Origin: Posidoniimonas polymericola
GTDB lineage: Bacteria; Planctomycetota; Planctomycetia; Pirellulales; Lacipirellulaceae
Length of the DNA: 64,000 bases
Assembly (NCBI RefSeq): GCF_007859935.1
Contig: NZ_SJPO01000010.1
Coordinates: 156,001 to 220,000 of the forward strand
Direction: 5' to 3'
Part shown: positions 32,251 to 42,384 of the stretch, in pieces
Layout of the letters: each line of letters begins with the position of its first letter
Numbering within the stretch: the first letter of the stretch is position 1
Notes under the pieces: generated by a model
What the model was told of the DNA's origin: nothing
Databases searched by the model: none
What the model saw: only the letters and a program-made list of their open reading frames with translations
Program-made: the position numbers and the translations under genes

Positions 32251-34650
32251 ATGAAGCCCCGAACTCCCCAATCCGCTCTCCCCCTAGTGCTGGCCGCCCT
32301 GGCGGTCGCCACGCTGACGGGCTGCGCTATGAACGGGTTGCCGCGGATCGACCCGTCTGGCGAGCGGTTCTTTATCTGGCCCGACAGCCAGCCGGTGGTG
32401 GGGCCGCTGGCCTCGCCCGGGGCGGTGATCGCCCCGCCGGGCGGCAACGCCACGCTGCCGCCGGTCGGCTCCGCCGGGACCACCGCCTCGACCGGGCCGA
32501 GCTGCCCGCTTTGTCCGCTGTGCCCGCTCGGCTGCCCGCTGGGCGGCTTATTCGATGACAAGACCGTGATCGGCCCGGTGGCGGGCGGACCGCCGCCGGT
32601 CGAGCCGACCAACCGGGTCACCCTCACGCCAGGTCGCGTGCTCGCGCCGGTGGGCAGCGAGGTAGTGCTCCGCGCCGGCGTCTGCGGCAAGGACGGCTAC
32701 CTGCTGACCAACCGCAAGGTTGAATGGATGATCGACCAGGAGGGCGTCGGGCAGTTCGCCGAGATCGGCGACGCCGGCCAGCGCGACTTCATGCGTTACC
32801 CCTGGAGCACGCCGAAGAAGATCAACAACACCTACGCTGTGGGCTACACCTCGCCGGTGCACACCTGCCTGCGACGCGGCACCGCCGACCCGGCCGACGA
32901 CCTGCAGATCAACGACGGCGAGGCCTGGGTGAGCATCACGAGCCCGTCGGAGGGGACTAGCTACATCACGGCCTACGCGCCGAACGAAGACAACTGGAAC
33001 GCCCGCCGCGCGCAGGCCACGATCTACTGGGTCGACGCGCAGTGGCGGCTGCCGCCGTCGGCCGTGATCGCCGCCGGGCAGCCCCATGTCCTGGCGACCA
33101 CCATCACCCGCCAGACCGATGGCGCCCCGCTCGCCGGCTGGATCGTCCGCTACGAGGTCGCCGACGGCACGGGCGCCCGGCTCGGCTACGACGCCGGGCA
33201 AGTCTCGGAGGTCACATCGGACAACCGCGGCGTCGCGCAGGTCGAGGTCACCCCGACCGACGCCCAGCCCGGTTCGTCGCGGATCCGGATCACGGTGGTG
33301 CGTCCCGAGCAGGCCGGCATCGCGTCGAGCCCGCGGCTGGACGTCGGCGCCGGCGAGGCGACCATCACCTGGTCGAACACCGCCGCGGGCACGCAGCCGC
33401 TGTTCCCGCCGGTCACGCCGCAACTGCCAGCGACGCCGCCCGCGTTCCCCCAGCAACCGACCGAGCCCAACCCGCGTCCCCAGCTGCCGCCGGACAACGA
33501 GCCCCCCATCGGCATCGAGCCCCCCGGCCGCCCGGACCTAGAGGTGAGGGTTCAGAAGATCACGCCCGACCCGATCAAGGTGGGCCAAGAAGTGACCTAC
33601 AACATCGTCATCCGCAACATCGGCGACGGCGTGGCCCGCAACGTGCGTCTGTTCGACGTGTTCGACCCCGGGCTCGCCAGCCCGCAAGACGGGGAACGCG
33701 TGGGGCGGATCGACTCCAAAGACAACATCAAGGACATTGCGCCGACAGGAACTCGCGAGATTCCCCTCACCTTCGATGTGCTCACCGCCGGCGAGCATTG
33801 GCACGAGGTGACCGTGAAGGCCGATGGCGGAGTCGACGCGTTTTACAAGGCCGACTTCACCGCGATCGACGACCAGCCGGTTGCCGCCGCGGTCACGATG
33901 CAGACCGACATCGCGCCTGTGCGTCCCACCGTGGGCGACGAGGTGCGATTCAAGATCGTCCTCGAAAACACCTCCAACGTGCCAGCGACCAACCTGCGGC
34001 TCGAGATTGCCCCCGACCCCGCATTGAGGGTCACCGGAATCCTGCCGGAGAACCTCAGCAACGTCACGCAGGCATTGACCACGGGCGGTGCGATCACTCC
34101 GCTCGGCACGCTGGCCGCGGGGCAGAAGGTCACGATCCGCTACGGCTGCAACGCCAACATGGCGACCCAAATCGGCAACCCGGCCGAGATCACCGCCTTC
34201 CTCAAGGGCGACGGCATCAGCCTGGCGGGCCGCGAGCAGATCGAGATCCTGCCGGCGGCCGCCGCGCCCCCGGCGGCCGCGCCGCTGGGCGTGTCGGTCC
34301 AGACCTCGGCGAACCCCATCCGGCGGAATGGCCAGGCCGACGTAACCGTCACGCTGACCAACAACACGGCCCAGCCGCTGTTGGGGGTGAACGTCGACAT
34401 CCGCATCCCGCCGCAGCTCTCGCCGCGGCCGCTGGTGGCCGACACGCCGATCGGCACAGCGCTGATCGCCCAGCAGCCGTTCCTGCGGCTCAGCCCGGCC
34501 ATCGCCTCGCTCGCGCCCGGCGGCAAGGCGACCATCCGCGTCCCGTACGACGCGGTGAACCCAGGGCAGGGCGCGGTAGAAGCCCGCGGCACGTGGCAGG
34601 GCGGCACGGCGCCGTCCGATGGCCGCGTGATCGTCACGGTCGAGCCGTAG
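32251..34650 (+). CDS. Lipoprotein with DUF11/CARDB-type repeats
   Basis: A 799-residue protein with a lipoprotein signal (lipobox TLTGC, Cys25). A Pro/Gly/Cys segment holds closely spaced Cys (CPLCPLCPLGC, Cys85, 88, 91, 95). A Big-like region follows (about 110-370, with VLRAGVCGKDGYLLTNRKVE), then a Pro-rich linker (about 385-430) and three DUF11-type beta repeats (PDLEVRVQKITPDPIKVGQE near 428; PVAAAVTMQTDIAPVRPTVG near 545; APLGVSVQTSANPIRRNGQA near 677). Such proteins are envelope-anchored and probably adhesive or structural. The start is ATG 32251, since upstream codons are unlike protein. Confidence 0.83.
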   Translation: MKPRTPQSALPLVLAALAVATLTGCAMNGLPRIDPSGERFFIWPDSQPVVGPLASPGAVIAPPGGNATLPPVGSAGTTASTGPSCPLCPLCPLGCPLGGLFDDKTVIGPVAGGPPPVEPTNRVTLTPGRVLAPVGSEVVLRAGVCGKDGYLLTNRKVEWMIDQEGVGQFAEIGDAGQRDFMRYPWSTPKKINNTYAVGYTSPVHTCLRRGTADPADDLQINDGEAWVSITSPSEGTSYITAYAPNEDNWNARRAQATIYWVDAQWRLPPSAVIAAGQPHVLATTITRQTDGAPLAGWIVRYEVADGTGARLGYDAGQVSEVTSDNRGVAQVEVTPTDAQPGSSRIRITVVRPEQAGIASSPRLDVGAGEATITWSNTAAGTQPLFPPVTPQLPATPPAFPQQPTEPNPRPQLPPDNEPPIGIEPPGRPDLEVRVQKITPDPIKVGQEVTYNIVIRNIGDGVARNVRLFDVFDPGLASPQDGERVGRIDSKDNIKDIAPTGTREIPLTFDVLTAGEHWHEVTVKADGGVDAFYKADFTAIDDQPVAAAVTMQTDIAPVRPTVGDEVRFKIVLENTSNVPATNLRLEIAPDPALRVTGILPENLSNVTQALTTGGAITPLGTLAAGQKVTIRYGCNANMATQIGNPAEITAFLKGDGISLAGREQIEILPAAAAPPAAAPLGVSVQTSANPIRRNGQADVTVTLTNNTAQPLLGVNVDIRIPPQLSPRPLVADTPIGTALIAQQPFLRLSPAIASLAPGGKATIRVPYDAVNPGQGAVEARGTWQGGTAPSDGRVIVTVEP

Positions 34651-34690
34651 GGCTTTGCCGAATGCGTGCCGGTGGGGGTACTATCAAGCG

Positions 34691-35046
34691 ATGCCCCGCT
34701 ACGTCCTCCTCCGCCACGAGTGCCCCCCCGACTACCGCGTCGGTTCGCACTGGGACTTGATGCTCGAGCGCGACGGCGTGCTGCTCACTTGGTCGCTGCC
34801 GAGGTTGCCCGCGCGGTGGGGAGGCAGTTCGGGAGACGAAATCGAAGCCGAGCGGCTCCCCGATCACCGGCTGGCGTACCTAGACTACGAGGGCCCGGTG
34901 AGCGGCAGCCGCGGCGAGGTGCGCCGTGTCGTCGCGGGGGAATTCACTTGGATGAGCTGCGACGAGCAAAGAGTCGAAGCCGAGCTAGCCAGCGGCAAGA
35001 TCACACTGAACAACAGCGGTTCGACTTGGCAACTAAGGGTGACGAG

Positions 35047-35050
<4 letters not shown>
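34691..35050 (+). CDS. Stand-alone LigD 3'-phosphoesterase-domain protein
   Basis: A 119-residue protein matching the phosphoesterase (PE) module of bacterial LigD: RYVLLRHECP (His8), SHWDLMLERDGVLLTWSLP (the usual HYDLRLE) and a closing YEGPVSGSRGEVRRVVAGEF. In LigD this module trims 3' phosphates and ribonucleotides during end joining. Here it is alone, with no ligase, polymerase or Ku gene nearby. The last 4 bases overlap the convergent ABC transporter gene. Confidence 0.82.
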
Positions 35051-35838
<788 letters not shown>

Positions 35839-35862
35839 GGCAACTCTACTCGGTAGCTGAAG

Positions 35863-35919
35863 GTATCCCCGCATCGGCGAAGCGGGAGACGATTTCCCGG
35901 CTCGGAGAGCCGGGGATAC
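35863..35919. repeat. Intercistronic palindromic element
   Basis: A 57-bp element bounded by 9-bp perfect inverted repeats (GTATCCCCG at 35863-35871, CGGGGATAC at 35911-35919), with an inner hairpin (CCGGCTC/GAGCCGG). It lies between the permease and ATPase genes of one operon, where it could adjust mRNA stability. It looks like a REP-type dispersed repeat. Confidence 0.7.
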
Positions 35920-35924
35920 ATTGA

Positions 35925-37463
35925 CTACTCCCAACGCAGCGCCTGCACCGGGTGCAGCGACGCCGCCCGCCAGGCGGGCAGCACGCTCGCCAAGACGGCG
36001 ATCAGCATCGCCCCGACGGCGACCCACAGAATCGTGAACGGCTCGATAATCGCCGGGATCTTGTAGAAGTAGTAGACCGATGGGTCGAACACCGGCGTGC
36101 CGGTGAGCCAGCCAAGGAAGTCGGCGATCTCGTTGATCTGGTCGACAAACACTAAGCCGCCGACCACACCGATCCCGGCGCCGACCGCGCCCAGCGTCAG
36201 GCCGTAGCTGAGGAAGATCCCCATCACGCCCGAGCCGCTCGCGCCGAGGCTCTTGAGGATGCCGATGTCGCGGGTCTTCTCGACCACGATCATCAGGAAG
36301 ATCGCCAGGATGCCGAAGCCGGCCACGGCGATGATCAAGAACAACAAGACGTTGAGGACCATGGTCTCCATCTGCACGGCGGCCAGCAGGGCGCCCTGCT
36401 TATCGCGCCAGGTGCTGACCACGTAGAACTGCTCGGGGAATCTGTTCCGCAGCAGGTCCCGCACCATGTTTGGCTCGACGCCCTCTTTCAGGCGGATCTG
36501 GATCGAGTTGAAGTTGGCGACCCCGGTCAGCGGGTCGACCAGGCCGCGGAGCTTCTGCATCTCGGCCAGCGGCAAAAACACGAACGACTGGTCGTACTCC
36601 TGCATCTTGCTCTCGTAGAAGTCGGTGATGGTCAGCTTGGCCGAGCGTGGCTCGGGCTTCTGACCGGCCGACGGGAACATAATCGTGACGTCGTCGCCGG
36701 GGACGCAGAAGAACTTATCGGCGCCGGCGGCGTCGCGGTACGAGCAGAGCGAGATGCCCGGAACGCAGCCGGTGAAGATCTCCTTGCTAGGGTCAAAGGT
36801 CGCCTGGTGGTTGCTGGTGCTGCTGCTGAACGGGTCGGCAGGCAGCGGCGAGGCGTCAGAGTCGCTCTCTGCGGCGGCCTCGTCCGAGGCGTACGCCGGC
36901 GGCGCCACAATCGGCTGGCGGTACTGCGCCATCATCTTGCGGTGCTCCCAGCCGGCCCGCTGCATGTCGTCGCGGGCGACCACCTTGCTGGGGTCGTCGG
37001 TCTGGTGGTCGTAGACGTCGTAGCCGCCCTGCTTGAGCTCGAACTCGAGCTCCTCACGGTTCTCGGGGTGCTGCAAGTACTGCCCGAAGTCGCTGACCGA
37101 AGAGTAGGTGTCAGGGTCGATGCCGATCAGGTTGATCTGCTGGGTGCGGTGCTGGCCGCCGACGTAGTACTGCATCGCCGCGGGGACGTGGGCCGTGGGG
37201 CTCATGCCCTCGATGTACTGGCCGGCCACCTCGCGGATCTTCTGCATGTGCAGGCTAGCGTCCGACGCGCCGTCCAGGTGGCGGCTCTCGAACACGACGT
37301 CGCTCAGGATGCCGTGGATGCGGTCCTGCATCTCGTGGCTGAAGCCGGCCATCACCGCGTTGACCACAATCATGGTCGCCACGCCTAGCGTCACGCTGAT
37401 GATCGACGCCAGCGCGATGTACCGGGTGCGGAGGTAACGCCAGCAGAGCAGGAGTTTGTACAT
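35925..37463 (-). CDS. ABC transporter permease, LolC/LolE-FtsX type
   Basis: A 512-residue protein. An N-terminal membrane helix (LASIISVTLGVATMIVVNAV) is followed by a large periplasmic domain (about 50-360) and three C-terminal FtsX-type helices (LNVLLFLIIAVAGFGILAIF; GIFLSYGLTLGAVGAGIGVV; ILWVAVGAMLIAVLASVLPA), then the PAWRAASLHPVQALR tail characteristic of the family. It contains the LolC/E-like segment MIVVEKTRDIGILKSLGASG. An acidic/Ser-rich insert (about 195-215) is unusual. With the ATPase downstream it forms a lipoprotein-release-type transporter. No clear Shine-Dalgarno. Confidence 0.9.
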   Translation of the reverse strand: MYKLLLCWRYLRTRYIALASIISVTLGVATMIVVNAVMAGFSHEMQDRIHGILSDVVFESRHLDGASDASLHMQKIREVAGQYIEGMSPTAHVPAAMQYYVGGQHRTQQINLIGIDPDTYSSVSDFGQYLQHPENREELEFELKQGGYDVYDHQTDDPSKVVARDDMQRAGWEHRKMMAQYRQPIVAPPAYASDEAAAESDSDASPLPADPFSSSTSNHQATFDPSKEIFTGCVPGISLCSYRDAAGADKFFCVPGDDVTIMFPSAGQKPEPRSAKLTITDFYESKMQEYDQSFVFLPLAEMQKLRGLVDPLTGVANFNSIQIRLKEGVEPNMVRDLLRNRFPEQFYVVSTWRDKQGALLAAVQMETMVLNVLLFLIIAVAGFGILAIFLMIVVEKTRDIGILKSLGASGSGVMGIFLSYGLTLGAVGAGIGVVGGLVFVDQINEIADFLGWLTGTPVFDPSVYYFYKIPAIIEPFTILWVAVGAMLIAVLASVLPAWRAASLHPVQALRWE

Positions 37464-37605
37464 GGGGCAGTCGGCTATTGGCTATCGGCAGGGGCCAAGG
37501 TCCCGCGGCGCGGGGGTAGCTGGGCCGGGGAGGATAGCGGGAAGGCCGGCGGGCCGCCAGAGAAGTGCGGCGCGGGTGCTAGCACGCCGGGAATCAGGTC
37601 CGGCG

Positions 37606-37634
37606 TTGCCAGAAAGGGACGCCTACTGATAAAA
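37606..37634 (+). promoter_or_regulatory. Candidate sigma-70 promoter of the small lipoprotein gene
   Basis: TTGCCA (37606-37611), 16 bases, GATAAA (37628-37633). The -35 matches 5 of 6 and the -10 matches 4 of 6 consensus positions. It lies about 36 bases before the strong Shine-Dalgarno of the gene at 37670. Confidence 0.4.
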
Positions 37635-37669
37635 GTCGCGGCTTACCGTTCGCCCTAGGAGGAGTTCCG

Positions 37670-37867
37670 ATGCAGCGTAGGAAATGCCTAGCACTACTTG
37701 CGGTCTTGCTAATGAGCAATAACGGGTGCTTTCTGATGGAGGCGCTCTTTGATGCCCGAACCAAGCAGCATGACGCGATCAACTCCGCGGTTGCGCGCTA
37801 TTCCAGCGAGAGTAATGGCTACAGTGGCTACTCAGCACACGGCAACGTCGATCGCATCTACGACTGA
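37670..37867 (+). CDS. Small lipoprotein (65 aa)
   Basis: A 65-residue peptide preceded by one of the best ribosome sites in the window (AGGAGGAG, 5 nt before the ATG). A hydrophobic signal (CLALLAVLLMSNNGC) ends in a lipobox-like SNNGC, so Cys20 is probably lipidated. The mature part is polar (ARTKQHDAINSAVARYSSES, then Gly/Tyr/Ser). No family was recognised. Its last 36 bases overlap the 3' end of the convergent dehydrogenase gene. Confidence 0.75.
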   Translation: MQRRKCLALLAVLLMSNNGCFLMEALFDARTKQHDAINSAVARYSSESNGYSGYSAHGNVDRIYD

Positions 37868-39541
37868 TTCGCGCGGGGCCCACTCCCGCGATCGGCGTAG
37901 GTGCGACGCCGCGAGGCTGCCGGCTAAAACCCAGCATGCCAGCAGCATTGCCCCCGACTCGGGAACCGCCCCGCCCGGCGCCACATAGGTAAAGCCGAAG
38001 TTCCTCCGCCACACAGCGTAGTCGAGGGCGTCGACCACGCCATCGTTGTTGCCGTCGGCCGTAAGGTCGTTCGTGGCCACCGCGTCACGCCACACGGTGT
38101 AGTCGGCGGCGTCGACCAGGCCATCGCCGTTGTAGTCGACCGCTGTGCGGTCGCCGGTGAGCGTGCGGATCCAGCCGTCCTGCTTGGTGCTGAGGTAGAT
38201 CTCGCCGGCCGAGTCCTGGCCGAACCGCAGGTCGGTCCGATTGTTCGGCAGGCTGGCGTCGGTCCGCGCGTCGATGATCAGGTCCTTGACCGTGACCGCC
38301 TGGCCGCCCTGCGTCAGGAACAGCTCGTGCACGTCGGCGGTGCTGCGGAAGTCGCCGTCCTCGTGGGCGGCGACCAGCTCGTCGAAGTCGCTGTAGAACA
38401 GCCGGCCGTTGACGATGTCGCCGTAGACGAACTTGCCGTACAGCTCGGGGACCTCGGCGCCGCGGTAGACGAAGCCGCCGGCGATTGCGAGGCCGTCGCC
38501 GTGGTCGTACTGGGCGGCCGGCCAGACGAAGGAGTCGGTGTCTGTGCCGCGGGGGATGGCGCCGCCGCCGCGGAAGAAGGTCCCTTCGAAGGTGCTCCAG
38601 CCGTAGTTGCTGCCCGCGGCGAGGAAGTTGACCTCCTCGACGCTGCCGTCGCCGATGTCGGTCCCCAGGAAGGCGCCCGTCTGTTGGTCCCAGCTGATCC
38701 GGTGCAGGTTGCGAAAGCCGTAGGCCCAGACCTCGGCGAGGGTGTTGGGGTCGCCGTCGGACGCGAATGGGTTGTCGGCCGGCACGCCGTACGCCCCGTT
38801 CGCGCTGTTATTGCCGGCGGGGTCGATCCGCAGCAGCTTGCCGAAGATCGAGCCGAGGTCCTGCGCCGGCGAGCCGGTGTTCGAGTCGCCCCCGGCGATG
38901 TACATCATGCCGTAGTCGGGGTCGCCCGGCGTGGCCATCGGGTTGAACGAGATGTCGCCCAGGTTGTGGATGCGGCTCCCCTGGCCGACCCGCAGCAACT
39001 CGCGGTGCGTACCGCTGAACGTCCCGGCCGATGGGTTGTCAGCGGTCCACTCGACCACCACCGTGTGCCCCAACGAGGGCGACAGGTTGCCGAAGTCGAT
39101 TGCGCCCGGGTTGCCGGCCGCCGACTCCGAGTGGATGGTGTAGAACTTGCCGTTCACAGCGAACTCTGGGTGGAGGGCCACCGTGTTGAGGCCGGTCGAG
39201 AGCCCGCCCGGCCCGATGTTGAACCGCGAGAACACATCGGCTACGTCGAGGTATTCGACAACCTGCTGGCTCGCGGGTTCGACGCGGTAGATGGGGCCGC
39301 GCAGGTCGTTGACCAGCCACTGGTCGGAGTAGCCGGGGATCTCGCGCATGAAGTTGATTCGGGCGACGTTCGCGGCCGAGCGGTTGTCTTCTTGCGCGAT
39401 GCCCCGCGTGTCGGGGAACGAAACGACGTCCTGCACGCCGACCGTCACACCGGGCAGGATGGGCGCGGAAATCTGGGCGTTGGCGTGCGAGGCGAGCGTC
39501 GCCAGGCCGGCGGACAGGCAGCAGCAGAACAGTCTGAACAT
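37832..39541 (-). CDS. Exported sorbosone/glucose dehydrogenase-like protein with dockerin-like repeats
   Basis: A 569-residue protein with a signal peptide (to about 22, ASHANAQ). The beta-propeller of the GSDH/soluble PQQ-glucose-dehydrogenase family is readable: DQWLVNDLRGPIYRVEPASQ, NTVALHPEFAVNGKFYTIHS, FGKLLRIDPAGN, VWAYGFRNLHRISWD and EVNFLAAGSNYGWSTFEG. Dockerin-like loops follow (DYNGDGLVDAADYTVWRD and DGNNDGVVDALDYAVWRR), then a PEP-CTERM-like tail with PES instead of PEP (VPESGAMLLACWVLAGSLAA). PQQ dependence is inferred from the family. The last about 12 codons overlap the convergent lipoprotein gene and follow the sorting signal, an unusual extension. Confidence 0.85.
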   Translation of the reverse strand: MFRLFCCCLSAGLATLASHANAQISAPILPGVTVGVQDVVSFPDTRGIAQEDNRSAANVARINFMREIPGYSDQWLVNDLRGPIYRVEPASQQVVEYLDVADVFSRFNIGPGGLSTGLNTVALHPEFAVNGKFYTIHSESAAGNPGAIDFGNLSPSLGHTVVVEWTADNPSAGTFSGTHRELLRVGQGSRIHNLGDISFNPMATPGDPDYGMMYIAGGDSNTGSPAQDLGSIFGKLLRIDPAGNNSANGAYGVPADNPFASDGDPNTLAEVWAYGFRNLHRISWDQQTGAFLGTDIGDGSVEEVNFLAAGSNYGWSTFEGTFFRGGGAIPRGTDTDSFVWPAAQYDHGDGLAIAGGFVYRGAEVPELYGKFVYGDIVNGRLFYSDFDELVAAHEDGDFRSTADVHELFLTQGGQAVTVKDLIIDARTDASLPNNRTDLRFGQDSAGEIYLSTKQDGWIRTLTGDRTAVDYNGDGLVDAADYTVWRDAVATNDLTADGNNDGVVDALDYAVWRRNFGFTYVAPGGAVPESGAMLLACWVLAGSLAASHLRRSREWAPRESVVDAIDVAVC

Positions 39542-39725
39542 CGATGAGGCTCTCTGAGGAAGACGAGACCCTCAATGTAGCGGAGTGCCGCGTCGATTGC
39601 GCCTCGGAGCAACCGCCCTTCCTCAACACCCACTAGGGCCTGTTGTTAAAGGGGTTTGCCTCGCGTCAGCCGGCGTTCTTAGGCACTACCCGCCGTTGCA
39701 AAGCGGCGGCGGTCGTCTGCAGAGC

Positions 39726-41318
39726 TCACTTCTCAGGCCGCAACAGCGGGAACAGGATCACGTCGCGGATGGTCTGGCTGTTGGTCAGCAGCATCACCAG
39801 GCGGTCGATGCCGATGCCGAGGCCGCCGGCCGGGGGCATGCCGTGACGCAGGGCGCGGATGAAGTCGTCGTCCATCTTGGCCATGCTGTCCTCCTCGCTC
39901 AGGCCAGCGAGCTGGTTCTTGAACAGCTCCTCCTGCAGGTCCGGGTCGTTGAGCTCGGTGTACGCGTTGGCCACCTCCATGCCGCGGATGAACAGCTCGA
40001 ACCGCTCGGCGACCTTGGGGTTGTCGGTCTTCCGCTTCGTGAGCGGGCAGATGCTGGCCGGGTAGTCGATGACGAACGTGGGCGCCATCAGCGCGTCCTC
40101 CACCTTCTCCTCGAACACCTCATTCTTCACGACGTCCGGGTGGCGGCCGTCGACGTCAAAGCCGATCTTCTTGGCCAGGTCGGCCACGGCCGACTCGTCC
40201 GACGGGTCGACGCCGGCGTGCTGCTCGAACAGCTCGTCGTAGGTCTTGCGGGCGAACGGCGGGGTGAAGTCGATCGAGTCGTCGCCCCACGGCAGCACGT
40301 AGCTCGGCTTCTCGTCGGGCGAGATTGCGCCGATGGCGTCGATGATCACCGACTCGGTGAGGTCCATCATCGAGCGGTAGTCGCCGTACGCCTGGTACAC
40401 CTCGAGCATGGTGAACTCGGGGTTGTGCTTGGGGCTGATCCCCTCGTTGCGGTAGACGCGGCCGAGCTCGTAAACGCGTTCGATGCCGCCGACCATGAGC
40501 CGCTTGAGGTGCAGCTCCAGCGCGATCCGCATGAACAGGTCGATGTCCAGCGCGTTGTGGTGCGTGGTGAACGGCCGCGCGGCGGCGCCGCCGGCGATGG
40601 AGTGCAGCGTCGGCCCCTCGACCTCGACGAACCGCCGCTCGGCCAGCGTGCTGCGGACCGACGACACGATCTTCGAGCGGTTGAGGAACCGCTGCATGAC
40701 GCCGTCGTTGTAGGCGAGGTCGACGTACCGCATGCGTTGCCGCATCTCGGGGTCGGTCAGGCCGTGGTGCTTCTCTGGCGGCGGCTCGAGGCTCTTGGTG
40801 AGGAAGTGCACCTTCTCGGCCGCGATCGACAGCTCGCCCGTGTTCGTGACGATCAGCATGCCGTCGACAGCGATCAGGTCGCCGAGGTCGAGCTTGTCGA
40901 TAACGGCCCAGCTGTCGCCGACCTGCTTCTGGCCGATCATTAATTGGATGTCGCCGGTCATGTCCCGCAGGTTCATGAACACCAGCTTGCCGCCCGGCCG
41001 GCTCAGCACGATGCGGCCCGCCACGCGGAAATTGGGCCCGACAACCTCGCCGCGGGCGTTGTCCTTCTCCGCGTTGCGGTCGGCCTTCCACTGACGGAAA
41101 TTGAAGTCTTCTGGCTGGGCCTCGAAATCGGGCAGGTCGATCTCGGTTCCGTCGGGGAAAACGTACTTGATCTCCCCCGCCCGAGCGCGGACCTCGCCGA
41201 CTGGCGTATGATCGTCAAGCCGGCTGCCCCAGGGGTCCAACCCCAGCTCGGCGATAGCAGCTAGCTTCTGCCGGCGGGCTACGAGCGGGTCGGTCGAGTC
41301 GGGTTCTTCCTGCGACAT
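39726..41318 (-). CDS. lysS: Lysyl-tRNA synthetase, class II
   Basis: A 530-residue enzyme that charges tRNA-Lys. The N-terminal OB-fold is at about 60-170 (NFRVAGRIVLSRPGGKLVFM). The class II core has motif 1 (FVEVEGPTLHSIAGGAAARP), motif 2 (RVYRNEGISPKHNPEFTMLE) and motif 3 (GLGIGIDRLVMLLTNSQTIR). The ATG at 41318 gives the normal start (SQEEPDSTDPLVARRQKLAA), with AAGAGA upstream. An insert with FRQWKADRNAEKDNARGEVV before the OB fold is slightly longer than usual. Confidence 0.96.
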   Translation of the reverse strand: MSQEEPDSTDPLVARRQKLAAIAELGLDPWGSRLDDHTPVGEVRARAGEIKYVFPDGTEIDLPDFEAQPEDFNFRQWKADRNAEKDNARGEVVGPNFRVAGRIVLSRPGGKLVFMNLRDMTGDIQLMIGQKQVGDSWAVIDKLDLGDLIAVDGMLIVTNTGELSIAAEKVHFLTKSLEPPPEKHHGLTDPEMRQRMRYVDLAYNDGVMQRFLNRSKIVSSVRSTLAERRFVEVEGPTLHSIAGGAAARPFTTHHNALDIDLFMRIALELHLKRLMVGGIERVYELGRVYRNEGISPKHNPEFTMLEVYQAYGDYRSMMDLTESVIIDAIGAISPDEKPSYVLPWGDDSIDFTPPFARKTYDELFEQHAGVDPSDESAVADLAKKIGFDVDGRHPDVVKNEVFEEKVEDALMAPTFVIDYPASICPLTKRKTDNPKVAERFELFIRGMEVANAYTELNDPDLQEELFKNQLAGLSEEDSMAKMDDDFIRALRHGMPPAGGLGIGIDRLVMLLTNSQTIRDVILFPLLRPEK

Positions 41319-41540
41319 TGGGTTCTCTTTGCAATAAATCGGAGTCGATTCCCCGAAGAAAACGGGGCGGTATGATTCGCGTTGGGCAGGCATTCTCGCC
41401 GGCCAGCTAGCGTTTGGTCAACGGCGCCTGCGTCGCGTCCGCGTTGACCCGTGGGGGCGATGCTCCTAGCATTCCCGCGGCTCAGGCCCCGCGCCCTAGG
41501 GCCTCACCCTCAGGCGCCCGTCTTTCATGGAGAGCGGCAG

Positions 41541-42278
41541 ATGGCGAAGTGGCTCCGCAGGTCCGCGATTGCATTGGGGGTTTCTCTCACCATTTCGGCG
41601 ATCTCGAGCTACTGGTTCTACCGGGCCGCCACCACTCTGCCGGAGGACTACCAGGCGGTGCTGGAGGTCGCGCCGGAGCAGCAGGACGAGCGCCGCAAGG
41701 AGCTCGAGGCCCAGCTCGCGGCCGTCTACAGCGACGCGACGCAGTCGATCGCCGACGAGGACTCGGACGCGCGGCCCTGGAGCTCTGCGGTCACCGACCA
41801 GCATATCAATGGCTGGCTCGCCACCCGGCTGGCCACGGAGTTCCCCGAGGCGGCCGCCCAGGGGCTGGTCGACCCGCGGGTGATGTTCACCGACGAAGGC
41901 CTGACCCTGGCGTTCCGCATCGAACGGGGCGTGATCGAGGCCGTGGTCCGCTTCCGCGTCGCGCCGTTTGTCACCGAAGACGGCCGGCTTGGCGTCGAGC
42001 TGACCGAGACCCGCGTCGGCTCCGTGCCGCTGCCGACCGGCAGGATTGTTGAGGCCTCGCGGTCGGTGTTCGCCGAGGCCGGCTTGCCGCTCGAGTGGGC
42101 GGAGGTCGAGGGCCGCCCCGCGCTCCTAGTCGACTTCGAGCAGCTGGCCTCCGACGCGCGGCACCGCCGCACCCTCCAGGACATCCAGTACAGCCAGGGC
42201 GGGCTCTTTGTCGCCGGGCAGACCGAACGCCGCGAACCACGGCTGGCGGTCAACCAGATCGAAGCCCCCATTCAATAA
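41541..42278 (+). CDS. Single-pass membrane protein of unknown function
   Basis: A 245-residue protein with an uncleaved N-terminal helix (IALGVSLTISAISSYWFYRA) and an exported domain. The pattern of a helix, VTDQHINGWLATRLATEFPE, a long beta region with an invariant-looking LAFRIERGVIEAVVRFRV, and a C-terminal helix resembles DUF2140/YpmS-like lipid-transfer-type folds, but this is only an impression. The ATG at 41541 has GGAG 8 nt upstream. It is 106 nt upstream of the ExbD genes and may belong to that operon. Confidence 0.6.
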   Translation: MAKWLRRSAIALGVSLTISAISSYWFYRAATTLPEDYQAVLEVAPEQQDERRKELEAQLAAVYSDATQSIADEDSDARPWSSAVTDQHINGWLATRLATEFPEAAAQGLVDPRVMFTDEGLTLAFRIERGVIEAVVRFRVAPFVTEDGRLGVELTETRVGSVPLPTGRIVEASRSVFAEAGLPLEWAEVEGRPALLVDFEQLASDARHRRTLQDIQYSQGGLFVAGQTERREPRLAVNQIEAPIQ

Positions 42279-42384
42279 TCGACTCGCTCAGAATAGGGCG
42301 GCCAGGAGTGCGCAGCGGGCGGGGACTTGGTAAGCTAGTAGCTCGCCCCGAGCCACCAGCTACTTCTCTTTGCTCTGATACCGC

